Assembly (NCBI RefSeq): GCF_004343585.1
Contig: NZ_SLYW01000002.1
Span: 868,001-932,000, forward strand
Direction of reading: 5' to 3'
Origin: Neorhizobium sp. JUb45
Lineage (GTDB): Bacteria; Pseudomonadota; Alphaproteobacteria; Rhizobiales; Rhizobiaceae
DNA length: 64,000 nucleotides
Under the pieces are notes generated by a model that was given only the letters and a program-made list of their open reading frames with translations, did not search any database and had not been told where the DNA came from. Below are positions 55,477-63,819 of the stretch, piece after piece; position 1 is the first letter of the stretch, and each line of letters opens with the position of its first letter. The position numbers and the translations under genes were made by a program.

Positions 55477-56130
55477 TTGAAACCGGGAATGGTCGAGAAG
55501 GAAGGTTTTGCGGCGCTCGTCCTGCGTCTCAGGGCCGAGGGTATTTCCGATCTCGATCTCCTGACCGCGGTGGAACAGACGCCGCGGTCGCAATTCGTGC
55601 CGGCGCAATTTTCCGCTTCCGCCTATTCCAGCCGCACCATTCCGATCGAATGCGGTTCCTTCATGGAAGGTGCCGATATGGCGCTGCGCATTCTGGCGCG
55701 CCTCCAGGTCAAGCCCGGGCAGCGGGTGTTGGAAATCGGCACAGGCAGTGGCTTCATGACCGCTGTCATCGGTCGCATGGCCGAGCGCGTGCTTTCCGTC
55801 GAACGTTACAAGACATTGGTCACGCAGGCGCAGGCTCGCATTGATGCGCTCGGCATTCGCGGCGTCGTTCTGCGTCAGGCGGATGGCGGCAATGGCATGC
55901 CGGGCGAGGGAACGTTCGATCGCATTCTGGTGACGGCCGCTTTCCCGACAATGCCGAGATTTTATGCGGATCAGTTGACCCATGGCGGCTCGATGCTGGC
56001 GCCCCTGATGATCGATGACGAGACCTGCATGATGGTGCGTCTGACCAAGACCGGCAGCCGTTTCGAGCGCGAGGATCTTTTCGCAGTTCCTTATCTGCCT
56101 ATCGTTCCGCATATCGCCGCCCAGCTCTGA
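55477..56130 (+). CDS. pcm: Protein-L-isoaspartate O-methyltransferase family protein
   Basis: 217 residues; start at TTG 55477, seven bases after GGAG, or ATG four codons later. SAM motif VLEIGTGSGFMTAVIGRMA is canonical for PIMT. The loop for the catalytic Ser (usually GQTISQP) instead reads CGSFMEGADMAL, so the residues that hold the isoaspartyl substrate differ. Its place next to surE is that of pcm in many bacteria, where it repairs aged proteins; this divergent form is known in rhizobia by position, but activity is uncertain. Confidence 0.85.
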   Translation: MKPGMVEKEGFAALVLRLRAEGISDLDLLTAVEQTPRSQFVPAQFSASAYSSRTIPIECGSFMEGADMALRILARLQVKPGQRVLEIGTGSGFMTAVIGRMAERVLSVERYKTLVTQAQARIDALGIRGVVLRQADGGNGMPGEGTFDRILVTAAFPTMPRFYADQLTHGGSMLAPLMIDDETCMMVRLTKTGSRFEREDLFAVPYLPIVPHIAAQL

Positions 56131-56199
56131 CGCCGGTGGAATGACCAGGTGAGTCATTATCGCAACAGCGATGACATGGTTATCAATTTGACAAAAATA

Positions 56200-56221
56200 A
56201 AAGCCGCTTAAGGCCGGCTTT
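56200..56221 (+). terminator. Weak stem-loop between pcm and the LysM/LytM gene
   Basis: AAAGCCG pairs with CGGCTTT around an eight-base loop, 70 bases after the pcm stop. There is no strong T run afterwards, so it may be a terminator or only a hairpin. Confidence 0.4.
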
Positions 56222-56288
56222 AACCCGACGGTAAGACTAACGCGCTTTAATCAATCTCACTTGGTTGCGTCACGAGTTAGGTCGGGTC

Positions 56289-57902
56289 ATGCGTTTTCAG
56301 AGTTCATACAAAGTCGGAAAATCGAGCCTGCGGTTTGCTGCTTTGGCCTTGCTGGCAAGTGCCGCAACAGGCTGCAGTTCGGATGCAACGCGCTTCGATA
56401 ATCTGTTCTCCAAATCGGACAACATGACGACGGCATCCATCCCGCAACGGCAGGGTGGTGGTGCTTACGGTCAGGCGCCGATCCCGCATGGCGACCTGAA
56501 TGGCGGCATGTCGGCACCGATGGCGAGCAACAATCAGGGTTCCTACCAGAACGGCAATGGCGGCTATCAGAATAATGGTAGTTACCAGAACAACGCCGGC
56601 TACCAGAACAATGGTGGTGGATACGGTGGCGGAATGTCGCCTGCGCGGGCAGCGTCTGCACCGAGCAGCATTCAGCGTGCTGAACTGGCTGCACCTTCGG
56701 GCGGCATGGAACCTGCAACGCGTCAGGAAGCCATGGCGCAGCCGATGCCGGCACGTCAGCAGACTGCAGGTCTTGCCCCGCGCCCGCTTTCGGTGCCGTC
56801 TTCCGACAATGTCGTCACCAACACGACAAAGTCCGCGTCCGGCTGGACGACAGCCAATGCGCCGAAGGTAACGGTGCGTCCCGGCGAAAGCGCTGCATCG
56901 CTCTCCAAGCGTTACGGCGTTCCGGAAAAGGAAATTCTCAAGGCGAACGGTGGCAAGGTTCAGTCTGGCCAGATCGCCATCATCCCGACCTATGGCACGC
57001 CGCGTAACGCTGCCAAGGCTGCTGCAGACGGTACCGATCTTGCCCGCGAAGGCCAGATGCCGGCACCGCAGCAGCAGTCCGAGCAGAAGGTTGCCGTTCT
57101 TCCCGGCGCCCAGATGGCGCGCGACAAGGCGCAGAGCGAAACCGGCAAGCTGGTTCCGCCGGCTGGCGGCGGCAAGCCCGCAGGCGGCACCTACACGGTG
57201 AAGCCGGGTGACTCGCTTGCCAAGATTGCACGCGCAACCGGCACCCCGATCGATCAGTTGAAAGCTGCCAATGGCCTTTCGACCGAAAATATCCGCATCG
57301 GCCAGACGCTGACGCTTCCGGGCGCAGGTTCGGACACGCTGAAAACCGCTTCGATTCCGGCTCAGCCGGCTGTCGCCAAGCCCACGGCGCCTGCCAAGGC
57401 TGAGACCGCATCGGTTGCCCCGCAGCAGGCTGCAAAGTCCGCCGAACAAGCACCCGCTGCCACGGCCAGCGTGTCGGATGTCGAAAAGAAGTCCGATGTC
57501 GCTTCGGTCTCTCCCGCCTCCACGGGCATCAGCAAGTACCGCTGGCCGGTGAGTGGTGCGGTGGTTGCCGGTTACGGCGCCAACGTCAACGGCAGCCGCA
57601 ATGACGGTATCGACATTTCGGTTCCGGAAGGCACGCCGATCAAGGCCGCCGAAAACGGCGTGGTCATCTATGCCGGCAACGGCCTAAAGCAGCTCGGCAA
57701 CACGGTTCTCGTCCGCCACGACGACGGCAAGGTCACCGTTTACGGCCATGCCGGCAGCATCAATGTCACGCGTGGACAGAAAATCCAGCGCGGCCAGACG
57801 CTCGCCTCTTCCGGCATGAGCGGTGATGCCAAGCGTCCGCAGGTCCACTTCGAGGTTCGCAAGGATGCAACCCCGGTCAACCCGATCACTTTCCTTGAAT
57901 AA
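56289..57902 (+). CDS. nlpD: NlpD-like lipoprotein with two LysM domains and a LytM (M23) domain
   Basis: 537 residues. Lipoprotein signal with lipobox ASAATGC (C29); an Asn/Gly-rich linker; LysM 1 near 192-235 (RPGESAASLSKRYGVPEKEI) and LysM 2 near 299-345 (YTVKPGDSLAKIARATG); then an M23 domain from about 425. The catalytic His of HxGxD is Asn (RNDGIDI) and the first His of HxH is Gln (QVHFEVR), so it should not cut peptidoglycan itself. Like E. coli NlpD, it probably activates an amidase during cell separation. Position after surE-pcm is also that of nlpD in enterobacteria. Confidence 0.9.
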   Translation: MRFQSSYKVGKSSLRFAALALLASAATGCSSDATRFDNLFSKSDNMTTASIPQRQGGGAYGQAPIPHGDLNGGMSAPMASNNQGSYQNGNGGYQNNGSYQNNAGYQNNGGGYGGGMSPARAASAPSSIQRAELAAPSGGMEPATRQEAMAQPMPARQQTAGLAPRPLSVPSSDNVVTNTTKSASGWTTANAPKVTVRPGESAASLSKRYGVPEKEILKANGGKVQSGQIAIIPTYGTPRNAAKAAADGTDLAREGQMPAPQQQSEQKVAVLPGAQMARDKAQSETGKLVPPAGGGKPAGGTYTVKPGDSLAKIARATGTPIDQLKAANGLSTENIRIGQTLTLPGAGSDTLKTASIPAQPAVAKPTAPAKAETASVAPQQAAKSAEQAPAATASVSDVEKKSDVASVSPASTGISKYRWPVSGAVVAGYGANVNGSRNDGIDISVPEGTPIKAAENGVVIYAGNGLKQLGNTVLVRHDDGKVTVYGHAGSINVTRGQKIQRGQTLASSGMSGDAKRPQVHFEVRKDATPVNPITFLE

Positions 57903-57926
57903 TGTAGTGCGTTTCAAGGTTGTACG

Positions 57927-57954
57927 AAAAAGCCCGGTCATGCCGGGCTTTTTT
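57927..57954. terminator. Bidirectional rho-independent terminator
   Basis: AAAGCCCGG/CCGGGCTTT with loop TCATG, an A run on the left and six Ts on the right. Lies between the convergent NlpD-like and DUF815 ATPase genes. Confidence 0.9.
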
Positions 57955-57973
57955 GCGTCTGGTTGTCTGGTGA

Positions 57974-58846
57974 TTATTTGCCGGTGAGCGGCTTGCGCAG
58001 GCGCCCGGCGAGATCCTGGATATACTGCCATGCGACACGGCCGGAGCGGCCGCCACGCGTTGTTGCCCATTCCAGTGCCTGATGATGCAGCGTCTCCCGA
58101 TCGAGGCCGAGGTCGAAATGATCGGCATACCCGTCGATCATCGTCAGATAATCGTCCTGGCTGCATTTGTGGAAGCCGAGCCACAGACCAAACCGGTCCG
58201 ACAGCGATACTTTTTCTTCCACAGCCTCGGACGGGTTGATGGCCGTCGACTGCTCGTTTTCCATCATGTTGCGTGGCAGAAGGTGGCGGCGGTTGGAGGT
58301 GGCGTAGAACAGCACATTGTCCGGCCGGCCCTCGATGCCGCCGTCGAGTGCTGCCTTCAGAGACTTGTAGGCGGTGTCGTCATGGTCGAAGGAAAGGTCG
58401 TCACAGAACAGGATGACGCGCTGGCCGGACTTTTTCAGAACCTCGAGAAGCGCCGGCAGAGTGGCGATATCCTCGCGGTGGACCTCGATCAGCTTCAGTG
58501 CAACGCCGGTCTGGCCGCGCACATCTTCGTGAACGGCCTTCACCAGCGACGACTTGCCCATGCCGCGCGCGCCCCAGAGAAGCACATTGTTTGCCGGATA
58601 ACCTTCGGCAAAACGCTGCGTGTTTTCATGCAGGATATCGCGTACGTGATCGACGCCGCGGATCAGCGTCAGCGCCACACGATTGGGGCGAGGAACGGGC
58701 TGAAGATACTGGTTCGACGGTACCCAGACGAAACAATCCGCGGCATTCCAGTCGTTTACCGCCGGTGGCGGGCCGGCGAGCCGATCCAGCGCATCGGCAA
58801 GGCGGCGTATTTCGGCCAGCAGAAGAGCGGTGTTTTCGTCGGTCAT
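57974..58846 (-). CDS. DUF815 family P-loop ATPase
   Basis: 290 residues, AAA-type P-loop protein of the DUF815 family. Walker A GARGMGKSSLVKAV, Walker B VILFCDDLSFD, and the conserved VLFYATSNRRHLLP sensor region, with LSDRFGLWLGFHKCSQDDY near the end. Function unknown; members are widespread in proteobacteria. GAGG precedes the ATG at 58846; upstream frame is non-coding. Divergent from yajC. Confidence 0.85.
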   Translation of the reverse strand: MTDENTALLLAEIRRLADALDRLAGPPPAVNDWNAADCFVWVPSNQYLQPVPRPNRVALTLIRGVDHVRDILHENTQRFAEGYPANNVLLWGARGMGKSSLVKAVHEDVRGQTGVALKLIEVHREDIATLPALLEVLKKSGQRVILFCDDLSFDHDDTAYKSLKAALDGGIEGRPDNVLFYATSNRRHLLPRNMMENEQSTAINPSEAVEEKVSLSDRFGLWLGFHKCSQDDYLTMIDGYADHFDLGLDRETLHHQALEWATTRGGRSGRVAWQYIQDLAGRLRKPLTGK

Positions 58847-59047
58847 ATCGGCCTCGTGGTGCGGGTTTTTTGTGTATTCGACCGGCGGTAGCATGGCCTT
58901 TGATGGCTCGAAAGGGTAGGAGGCTTTGAAACGGTACGCCGAACAAGCCCGCGACCCGGTGTCTCTGTTGCATTCGGGGCAGCGGTTACTATATTTCGGC
59001 GGCCTTTACGGCTTTCTACGCGTATAGCGTCAATCTGGGAGTTTTCG

Positions 59048-59404
59048 ATGTTTATTACTGAGGCATTTGCCCAAGCCAGTGGTGCAGCCCCCGCAGCCGG
59101 TGGCGCATTCGGCTCCGGCCTTGAAATGCTTTTCCTTTTCGCACCGCTGATGGTTGTCTGGTACTTCTTCCTGATCCGCCCGCAGCGCGCCCAGATGAAG
59201 AAGCGTCAGGAAACCCTGTCGGCGATCCGCCGTGGTGACCAGGTCGTTCTCGGCGGCGGCATTTCCGGCAAGGTGACCAAGGTCATCGACGACAACGAAG
59301 TCGAAGTCGAAATCGCCGAAAACGTCCGCGTTCGCGTCCTGCGCTCTTACGTTGCCGAAGTCCGCGTCAAGGGCGAGCCGGTCAAGACCGAAGCTGCCAA
59401 GTAA
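59048..59404 (+). CDS. yajC: Preprotein translocase accessory subunit YajC
   Basis: 118 residues: short N terminus, one membrane helix (EMLFLFAPLMVVWYFFLIRPQ) with the conserved FFLIRPQRxQMKKRQE stretch, and a C-terminal cytoplasmic domain (GDQVVLGGGISGKVTKVID). YajC associates with SecDF. GGGAG precedes the ATG. Here the next gene, 51 bases away, is Mth938-like; no secD or secF follows, unlike the usual arrangement. Confidence 0.95.
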   Translation: MFITEAFAQASGAAPAAGGAFGSGLEMLFLFAPLMVVWYFFLIRPQRAQMKKRQETLSAIRRGDQVVLGGGISGKVTKVIDDNEVEVEIAENVRVRVLRSYVAEVRVKGEPVKTEAAK

Positions 59405-59455
59405 TAACGTTTGAAACCCGCGCGTCGCGATATCCGATAAAGGGCATCCTTTCCG

Positions 59456-59842
59456 ATGAAACCTCTACAGATCCGCGACGCACATTTTCCGGGCCGGGCC
59501 GAGATCGACGTTTATGGCAATGGCGGTTTTCGCTTCGCCGACATGTCGCATCGCGGCTCGATCCTTTGTCTTCCTTCCGGCATCTATGGTTGGGATTTTT
59601 CCGAAGGCGATGCGCTTGATGTTGCCGCCTTCGAAAAGGTTCTGGCTGATGCCGGTGAGATCGAATTCCTGCTTCTTGGTACCGGCAATGATATGCGGCC
59701 CATTCCGGCTGCGCTGAAAGCGGTGTTCAAGGAACACGGTATCGCGTCCGACCCGATGAGTACCGGGGCGGCAGTTCGCACCTACAATATCATGCTGATG
59801 GAATCGCGACCGGTGGCGGCTGCCCTGATCGCGGTCGACTGA
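59456..59842 (+). CDS. Mth938-like domain protein (DUF498)
   Basis: 128 residues of the Mth938/NDUFAF3 type: GNGGFRFADMSHRGSILCL, FLLLGTGNDMRPIP and the C-terminal GAAVRTYNIMLMESRPVAAAL. The bacterial function is unknown; mitochondrial relatives assist complex I assembly. Followed by the synthase gene after 24 bases, so the two are probably co-transcribed. Confidence 0.88.
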   Translation: MKPLQIRDAHFPGRAEIDVYGNGGFRFADMSHRGSILCLPSGIYGWDFSEGDALDVAAFEKVLADAGEIEFLLLGTGNDMRPIPAALKAVFKEHGIASDPMSTGAAVRTYNIMLMESRPVAAALIAVD

Positions 59843-59866
59843 AGCGCATCCAAGGATGAACGCTCC

Positions 59867-60721
59867 GTGAGCGCATCGGGCGAAACCATTTCAGACATCT
59901 GCCTGTCGACGTTGCGTGCCACCGACCGCGACCGTTATCTCGCCTGCCTGCTCTCGCCGCCGGACAAGCGCGATGCGCTGGCAGCGCTTTATGCCTTCAA
60001 TGCCGAAATCGCCAGGATCCGCGATGTCATTCGCCAGCCTCTGGCCGGTGAAATCCGCCTGCAATGGTGGCGTGGCCAGTTTGAGGAAGGCCCGAACGAA
60101 GAGGCCGAGGCCAATCCGGTGGCCGCAGCACTATTCGCTGCCGTCGAAAAATACCGCCTGCCGCGTCAGACCTTTATCGACATGCTCGATGCCCGTATCT
60201 TCGACCTCTATGATGACGCGTTTCCGGATCGCAATGCGCTGGAAGGATATGCCGGCGAGACCGCCTCGGCGCTGATCCAACTGGCAGGCCTTATCCTGTC
60301 GCCATCGGATGCGGCCGCATCGGCGCAAGTGGCAGGCCATGCGGGTGTCGCACACGCGATTGCCGGTGCGCTGCTTTTGATGCCGAACCATTCGGCTCGC
60401 GGCCAGCTTTACGTGCCGCTCGATCTTCTGGCAGCTGTCGGCCTCGATCGCGAGACCTTTCTTGCCGGTGACGACAAGGTGCACATCTCGGCTGCCATCG
60501 AGGCTTTTGCGGGTCTCGGCCTCGACCACCTGACGAAGGCGCGTGCCTTGGGGAAAATCCCGGCGGCCGTCATGCCCGCTTTTCTGCCGCCAACAACGGC
60601 GGAGACGGTGCTGAAAAGAGCGCGCAAACTGGGCGCTGGTGCCGTTCATCAACCTCTGTTGCCGCTGCAATGGCGCCGGCAGTTGCGCATGGTGATGGCG
60701 CTCGTCCGCCGCAGCATCTGA
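59867..60721 (+). CDS. Squalene/phytoene synthase family protein
   Basis: 284 residues starting at a GTG. It has the isoprenyl synthase-like fold: RYLACLLSPPDKRDALAALYAFNAEIARI, then RLQWWRGQFEEG and a later LLAAVGLDRETFLAG. The Asp-rich first motif of true phytoene synthases (DxxxD) is not clearly present: the segment around LRATDRDRYL differs. So it may be an enzyme-like or complex-assembly protein (NDUFAF6-type) rather than a carotenoid enzyme. No other carotenoid genes are near. Confidence 0.75.
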   Translation: MSASGETISDICLSTLRATDRDRYLACLLSPPDKRDALAALYAFNAEIARIRDVIRQPLAGEIRLQWWRGQFEEGPNEEAEANPVAAALFAAVEKYRLPRQTFIDMLDARIFDLYDDAFPDRNALEGYAGETASALIQLAGLILSPSDAAASAQVAGHAGVAHAIAGALLLMPNHSARGQLYVPLDLLAAVGLDRETFLAGDDKVHISAAIEAFAGLGLDHLTKARALGKIPAAVMPAFLPPTTAETVLKRARKLGAGAVHQPLLPLQWRRQLRMVMALVRRSI

Positions 60722-60723
60722 GC

Positions 60724-60998
60724 TAGAGCAGGTCGCAGCTAATCTGCGCCATTCTGTTGGCTTAGACGGAGTCGGATATTCGTTCGGCCGGCGCGCGTCG
60801 TAGCCAAAGCATACGGCCAAGCCGGCCGAACGAATAGGCGGCCCGTATCAGCCAACCCCGAAGGGGCCGGGCATCTTTGCGCCAGGATCAGAGGCGATCG
60901 GCTCGCACGTACCTTCGGGTATGCACTTCGCCAATCGCCTCTGCCCTGACGAAAACCTGCTCCGGCAGAGTGGTGCATATTAGCTGCGGCCTGCTCTA
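60724..60998. mobile_element. MITE-like element, copy B (opposite orientation to copy A)
   Basis: A 271-base unit (60726-60996) flanked by TA. Terminal inverted repeats are 60723-60756 and 60966-60999, differing at four of 34 positions. The inner perfect 15-base inverted repeat is 60778-60792 with 60821-60835, around a 28-base loop. The interior matches copy A over most of its length when reversed, whereas the outer ends and inner stem differ in sequence from copy A but remain self-complementary. No transposase is encoded. It lies between the synthase-like gene and a small membrane protein gene. Confidence 0.8.
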
Positions 60999-61137
60999 GG
61001 AGGCTGGCACCCCTTTGTTCCGCCTGCGTCTATCTGCTAAACTCTGCAAACTATTTTGTCGCAGGACCAAGCTCGCGCAAGCCTGATGCTCTAGTGGCGG
61101 TATGCCGCAACGGTGCGGGTTGTTCTCGGGAGGAAAG

Positions 61138-61608
61138 ATGAGCCTCGTCAGTTGGTTGATCATCGGCGTTATCGTTATCGCCTTGGCCTATTACGTCACG
61201 CGCATGGCCAAGGATCGCGAAGATGGTGAACGCCACGATCCCGGTCTTGCGATTCTGGAATTCGGCCGCGCCTTTCCGACGGAAGCCATTCGCGCCCTCC
61301 ACGAAACGGTGGATGGCAAGGCAGTGTTCATTCGCCTGCATGACGGCAAGGCCGGCGTGATGCGCAATTACGGTCGCCACTATTCCTGCCACGTCATTCA
61401 GCCCGGCCGCGCGCGGGCGACCAGCACGCCGGATGGCAAGGGTTTTGTTATCGAGTTCCTCGATGCGCCGACGCAAAATGGCGAATTCGTATTTCCAAGC
61501 CATGAAATCGCGGCAGAGGTCGGCCTGTGGCTGCTCGGCAATTATGTTAGCGCCGAGGATAAGGCCGTTGTCGAAGACGGCAAGGCTGACGAGCGCCCGC
61601 TGGCCTGA
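61138..61608 (+). CDS. Membrane-anchored protein of unknown function
   Basis: 156 residues. One N-terminal hydrophobic segment (LVSWLIIGVIVIALAYYV), then a soluble domain (AILEFGRAFPTEAIRALHET, with later GKAGVMRNYGRHYSCHVI and a FIEFLD-like core). Not recognised as a named domain; it recurs near trmFO in rhizobia as I recall. GGGAGG precedes the ATG at 61138. Confidence 0.7.
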   Translation: MSLVSWLIIGVIVIALAYYVTRMAKDREDGERHDPGLAILEFGRAFPTEAIRALHETVDGKAVFIRLHDGKAGVMRNYGRHYSCHVIQPGRARATSTPDGKGFVIEFLDAPTQNGEFVFPSHEIAAEVGLWLLGNYVSAEDKAVVEDGKADERPLA

Positions 61609-61632
61609 GAGAAAAGCGTGCGAGACCTATCG

Positions 61633-61658
61633 AAAAAGCCCGCATCAGCGGGCTTTTT
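61633..61658. terminator. Bidirectional rho-independent terminator
   Basis: AAAAAGCCCGC/GCGGGCTTTTT, 11-base perfect stem with loop ATCA. Separates the membrane-anchored protein gene from the convergent trmFO. Confidence 0.95.
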
Positions 61659-61682
61659 CTCGTCTTGGTATCAAGTGGAAGA

Positions 61683-63095
61683 TCAGAGCGTCTTGCCGAG
61701 CCATTCCGCGCAATCTTTCAGCGCGCGGGCCGAGACCAGCTGCCGCTTCATGATCGTCTTGTCCTTGCCGCGAAAGCGCTTGACGCCTTCCGGCTTGACG
61801 ATCGAGCCCGGCTCCAGTTCCGGGAAAAGCCCGAAATTGATGTTCATCGGCTGGAACGAGCGCTTGCCCGGTTCGTCATCGGACATGATGTGGCCGCCGG
61901 TGATGTGGTTGAGCAGCGAACCGAGTGCGGTGGTGGCGGGCGGCAGCGATGGCTCCTGACCATGGCGTTCGGCGGCGGCAAAACGACCGGCCAGCAGACC
62001 GACGGCAGCGCTTTCGACATAACCCTCGCAGCCGGTGATCTGACCGGCGAAACGCAGGCCCTTGCGGCTTTTCAGCGTCAGCGAATTGTCGAGCAGAACC
62101 GGCGACTGGATGTAGGTATTGCGATGCAGGCCGCCGAGACGGGCGAATTCCGCGTTTTCGAGGCCGGGAATCAGGCGAATGATCTCCGCCTGTGCGCCGT
62201 ATTTCAGCTTCGTCTGGAAGCCGACCATGTTGTAGAGCGTGCCCAGCGCATTATCCTGCCGCAACTGCACGACAGCATAGGCCTTGACGGTCGGGTTATG
62301 CGCATTGGTCAGTCCCATTGGCTTCATCGGGCCGTGACGCAGGGTTTCCCGGCCACGTTCCGCCATCACCTCGATCGGCAGGCAGCCGTCGAAATAGGGC
62401 GTGCCTTCCCATTCCTTGAAGCCGACCGTGTCGCCGGCAATCAGGGCATCGATGAAGGCGTCATACTGATCCTTGTCGAGCGGGCAGTTGATATAATCCT
62501 TGCCCGTGCCGCCGGGCCCGACCTTGTCGTAACGCGACTGGTACCAGCAGACATCCATGTTGATCGAATCGCGATGGATGATCGGCGCGATGGCGTCGAA
62601 AAAGGCGAGCGCATCCTTGCCGGTCTCGCTCTGGATGGAGGCCGCCAGATCCGGCGAGGTGAGCGGGCCGGTCGCGACGACGGCGAGATCCCAGTCTTGC
62701 GGGGGCAGGCCAGTCACTTCCTCGCGCACCACCGTAATCAGCGGATGTTCGTGGATTGCGGCCGTGACGGCATCGGAAAACCCGTCACGATCGACGGCGA
62801 GTGCGCCACCGGCCGGAACCTGGTTCTTGTCGGCGCAGGACATGATCAGCGAACCGGCAAGCCGCATTTCCGCATGGATGACTCCGACGGCATTGGCGGT
62901 CGCGTCATCGGAGCGGAAGGAATTGGAGCAGACCAGTTCGGCCAGGCCATCGGTCTTGTGGGCATCGGTGCCGCGGGTGCCGCGCATCTCGTGCAGGATG
63001 ACGGGGACGCCGGCGCTGGCGATCTGCCAGGCGGCTTCGGAACCGGCAAGGCCGCCACCGATAACGTGAATGGGAGAGGGGAGCGTGTTTGTCAT
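61683..63095 (-). CDS. trmFO: tRNA (uracil-54-C5)-methyltransferase, folate/FAD-dependent
   Basis: 470 residues; makes the ribothymidine at tRNA position 54 using methylene-tetrahydrofolate and FAD (formerly gid). N-terminal FAD motif [15 protein letters not shown], followed by [17 protein letters not shown] and [19 protein letters not shown]; the later [19 protein letters not shown] and [14 protein letters not shown] are typical. The true start is the ATG at 63095; the longer upstream frame lacks homology. Adjacent synteny (before DUF1127 genes) fits. Confidence 0.95.
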   Translation of the reverse strand: MTNTLPSPIHVIGGGLAGSEAAWQIASAGVPVILHEMRGTRGTDAHKTDGLAELVCSNSFRSDDATANAVGVIHAEMRLAGSLIMSCADKNQVPAGGALAVDRDGFSDAVTAAIHEHPLITVVREEVTGLPPQDWDLAVVATGPLTSPDLAASIQSETGKDALAFFDAIAPIIHRDSINMDVCWYQSRYDKVGPGGTGKDYINCPLDKDQYDAFIDALIAGDTVGFKEWEGTPYFDGCLPIEVMAERGRETLRHGPMKPMGLTNAHNPTVKAYAVVQLRQDNALGTLYNMVGFQTKLKYGAQAEIIRLIPGLENAEFARLGGLHRNTYIQSPVLLDNSLTLKSRKGLRFAGQITGCEGYVESAAVGLLAGRFAAAERHGQEPSLPPATTALGSLLNHITGGHIMSDDEPGKRSFQPMNINFGLFPELEPGSIVKPEGVKRFRGKDKTIMKRQLVSARALKDCAEWLGKTL

Positions 63096-63271
63096 GGCGC
63101 GCTCATTATCATGTGCGCATTCGCCATCCAACTGGAAAGCTTTTCCCAAAGGGATCAGGTGATGAAGAAAAGCATGTGCCAGACATGCGAACGGCGCCTC
63201 GTGGGCGCCGTCGAAGGGATATCGGTCAATCGACATCCCCATGAACGCGGCCTCATGCCGCGAGGATATGC

Positions 63272-63415
63272 TTAGCGGTAGGAACGGGCAGCAACGTTAC
63301 GGATGTCGTAGCGCGTCAGGCCGATGTCGGTCAGGGCCTGGTTCGACAGGTTGCCGAGCTCGTTCATGGTGCGGCGGTAGCTGATCCAGTTCTTGGCGAT
63401 GCGGATCGGGTTCAT
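63272..63415 (-). CDS. DUF1127 protein
   Basis: 47 residues: basic N terminus ([20 protein letters not shown]) and the conserved [15 protein letters not shown] ending in Arg-rich SYR. DUF1127 proteins are short Arg-rich proteins; in Agrobacterium some bind RNA and influence phosphate and small-RNA control. A similar protein is encoded just upstream on the same strand. The upstream open frame is not coding. Confidence 0.85.
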   Translation of the reverse strand: MNPIRIAKNWISYRRTMNELGNLSNQALTDIGLTRYDIRNVAARSYR

Positions 63416-63614
63416 GGTTTTCCTCGAGTGATCTGGTGCCGAACGCGTTGTTGCTTCAGCGGATGAGGGTCTTATACAGCCAGATAACAAGAGAACGCAG
63501 TGCAAAAAATCGGCGACTGCCATGCAAATGTGCAGCACGTTGAACAAAAAAAGCGCTTTGATGCTTTCTCGTGCAGGGCAGGGCGGAATTGTGGCAAGAA
63601 CAAAGCACAAAAAA

Positions 63615-63640
63615 AGCGCCCGGCGAGGGGCGCTCTTTTG
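63615..63640 (-). terminator. Rho-independent terminator of the second DUF1127 gene
   Basis: AGCGCCC/GGGCGCT stem with A runs on its left flank. Read on the reverse strand it gives a T-rich tail; it lies 33 bases after the stop of the DUF1127 gene at 63,673. Confidence 0.85.
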
Positions 63641-63672
63641 ATGTCCGTCAAAGCCCTCGCGGGCTTGAGGAA

Positions 63673-63819
63673 TTAGTTGCCGACGGCAGTGCGTGCAACG
63701 CGACGGATGTCGCCACGGCCGATGCCGAGGTCGTGCAGTTCGCGGTCCGACATGCGGCCGAGTTCGGTAACGGTCTGACGGTACTTGCGCCAGTTGGTGA
63801 GCGAGCGAGCGATGTTCAT
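63673..63819 (-). CDS. DUF1127 protein
   Basis: 48 residues: SLTNWRKYRQTVTELGRMSD then LHDLGIGRGDIRRVAR, the DUF1127 pattern. AAGGAA precedes the ATG at 63819. It shares the fold and layout with the neighbour at 63,272, so the pair looks like an old tandem duplication. An own terminator separates them, so they are separately transcribed. Confidence 0.85.
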   Translation of the reverse strand: MNIARSLTNWRKYRQTVTELGRMSDRELHDLGIGRGDIRRVARTAVGN

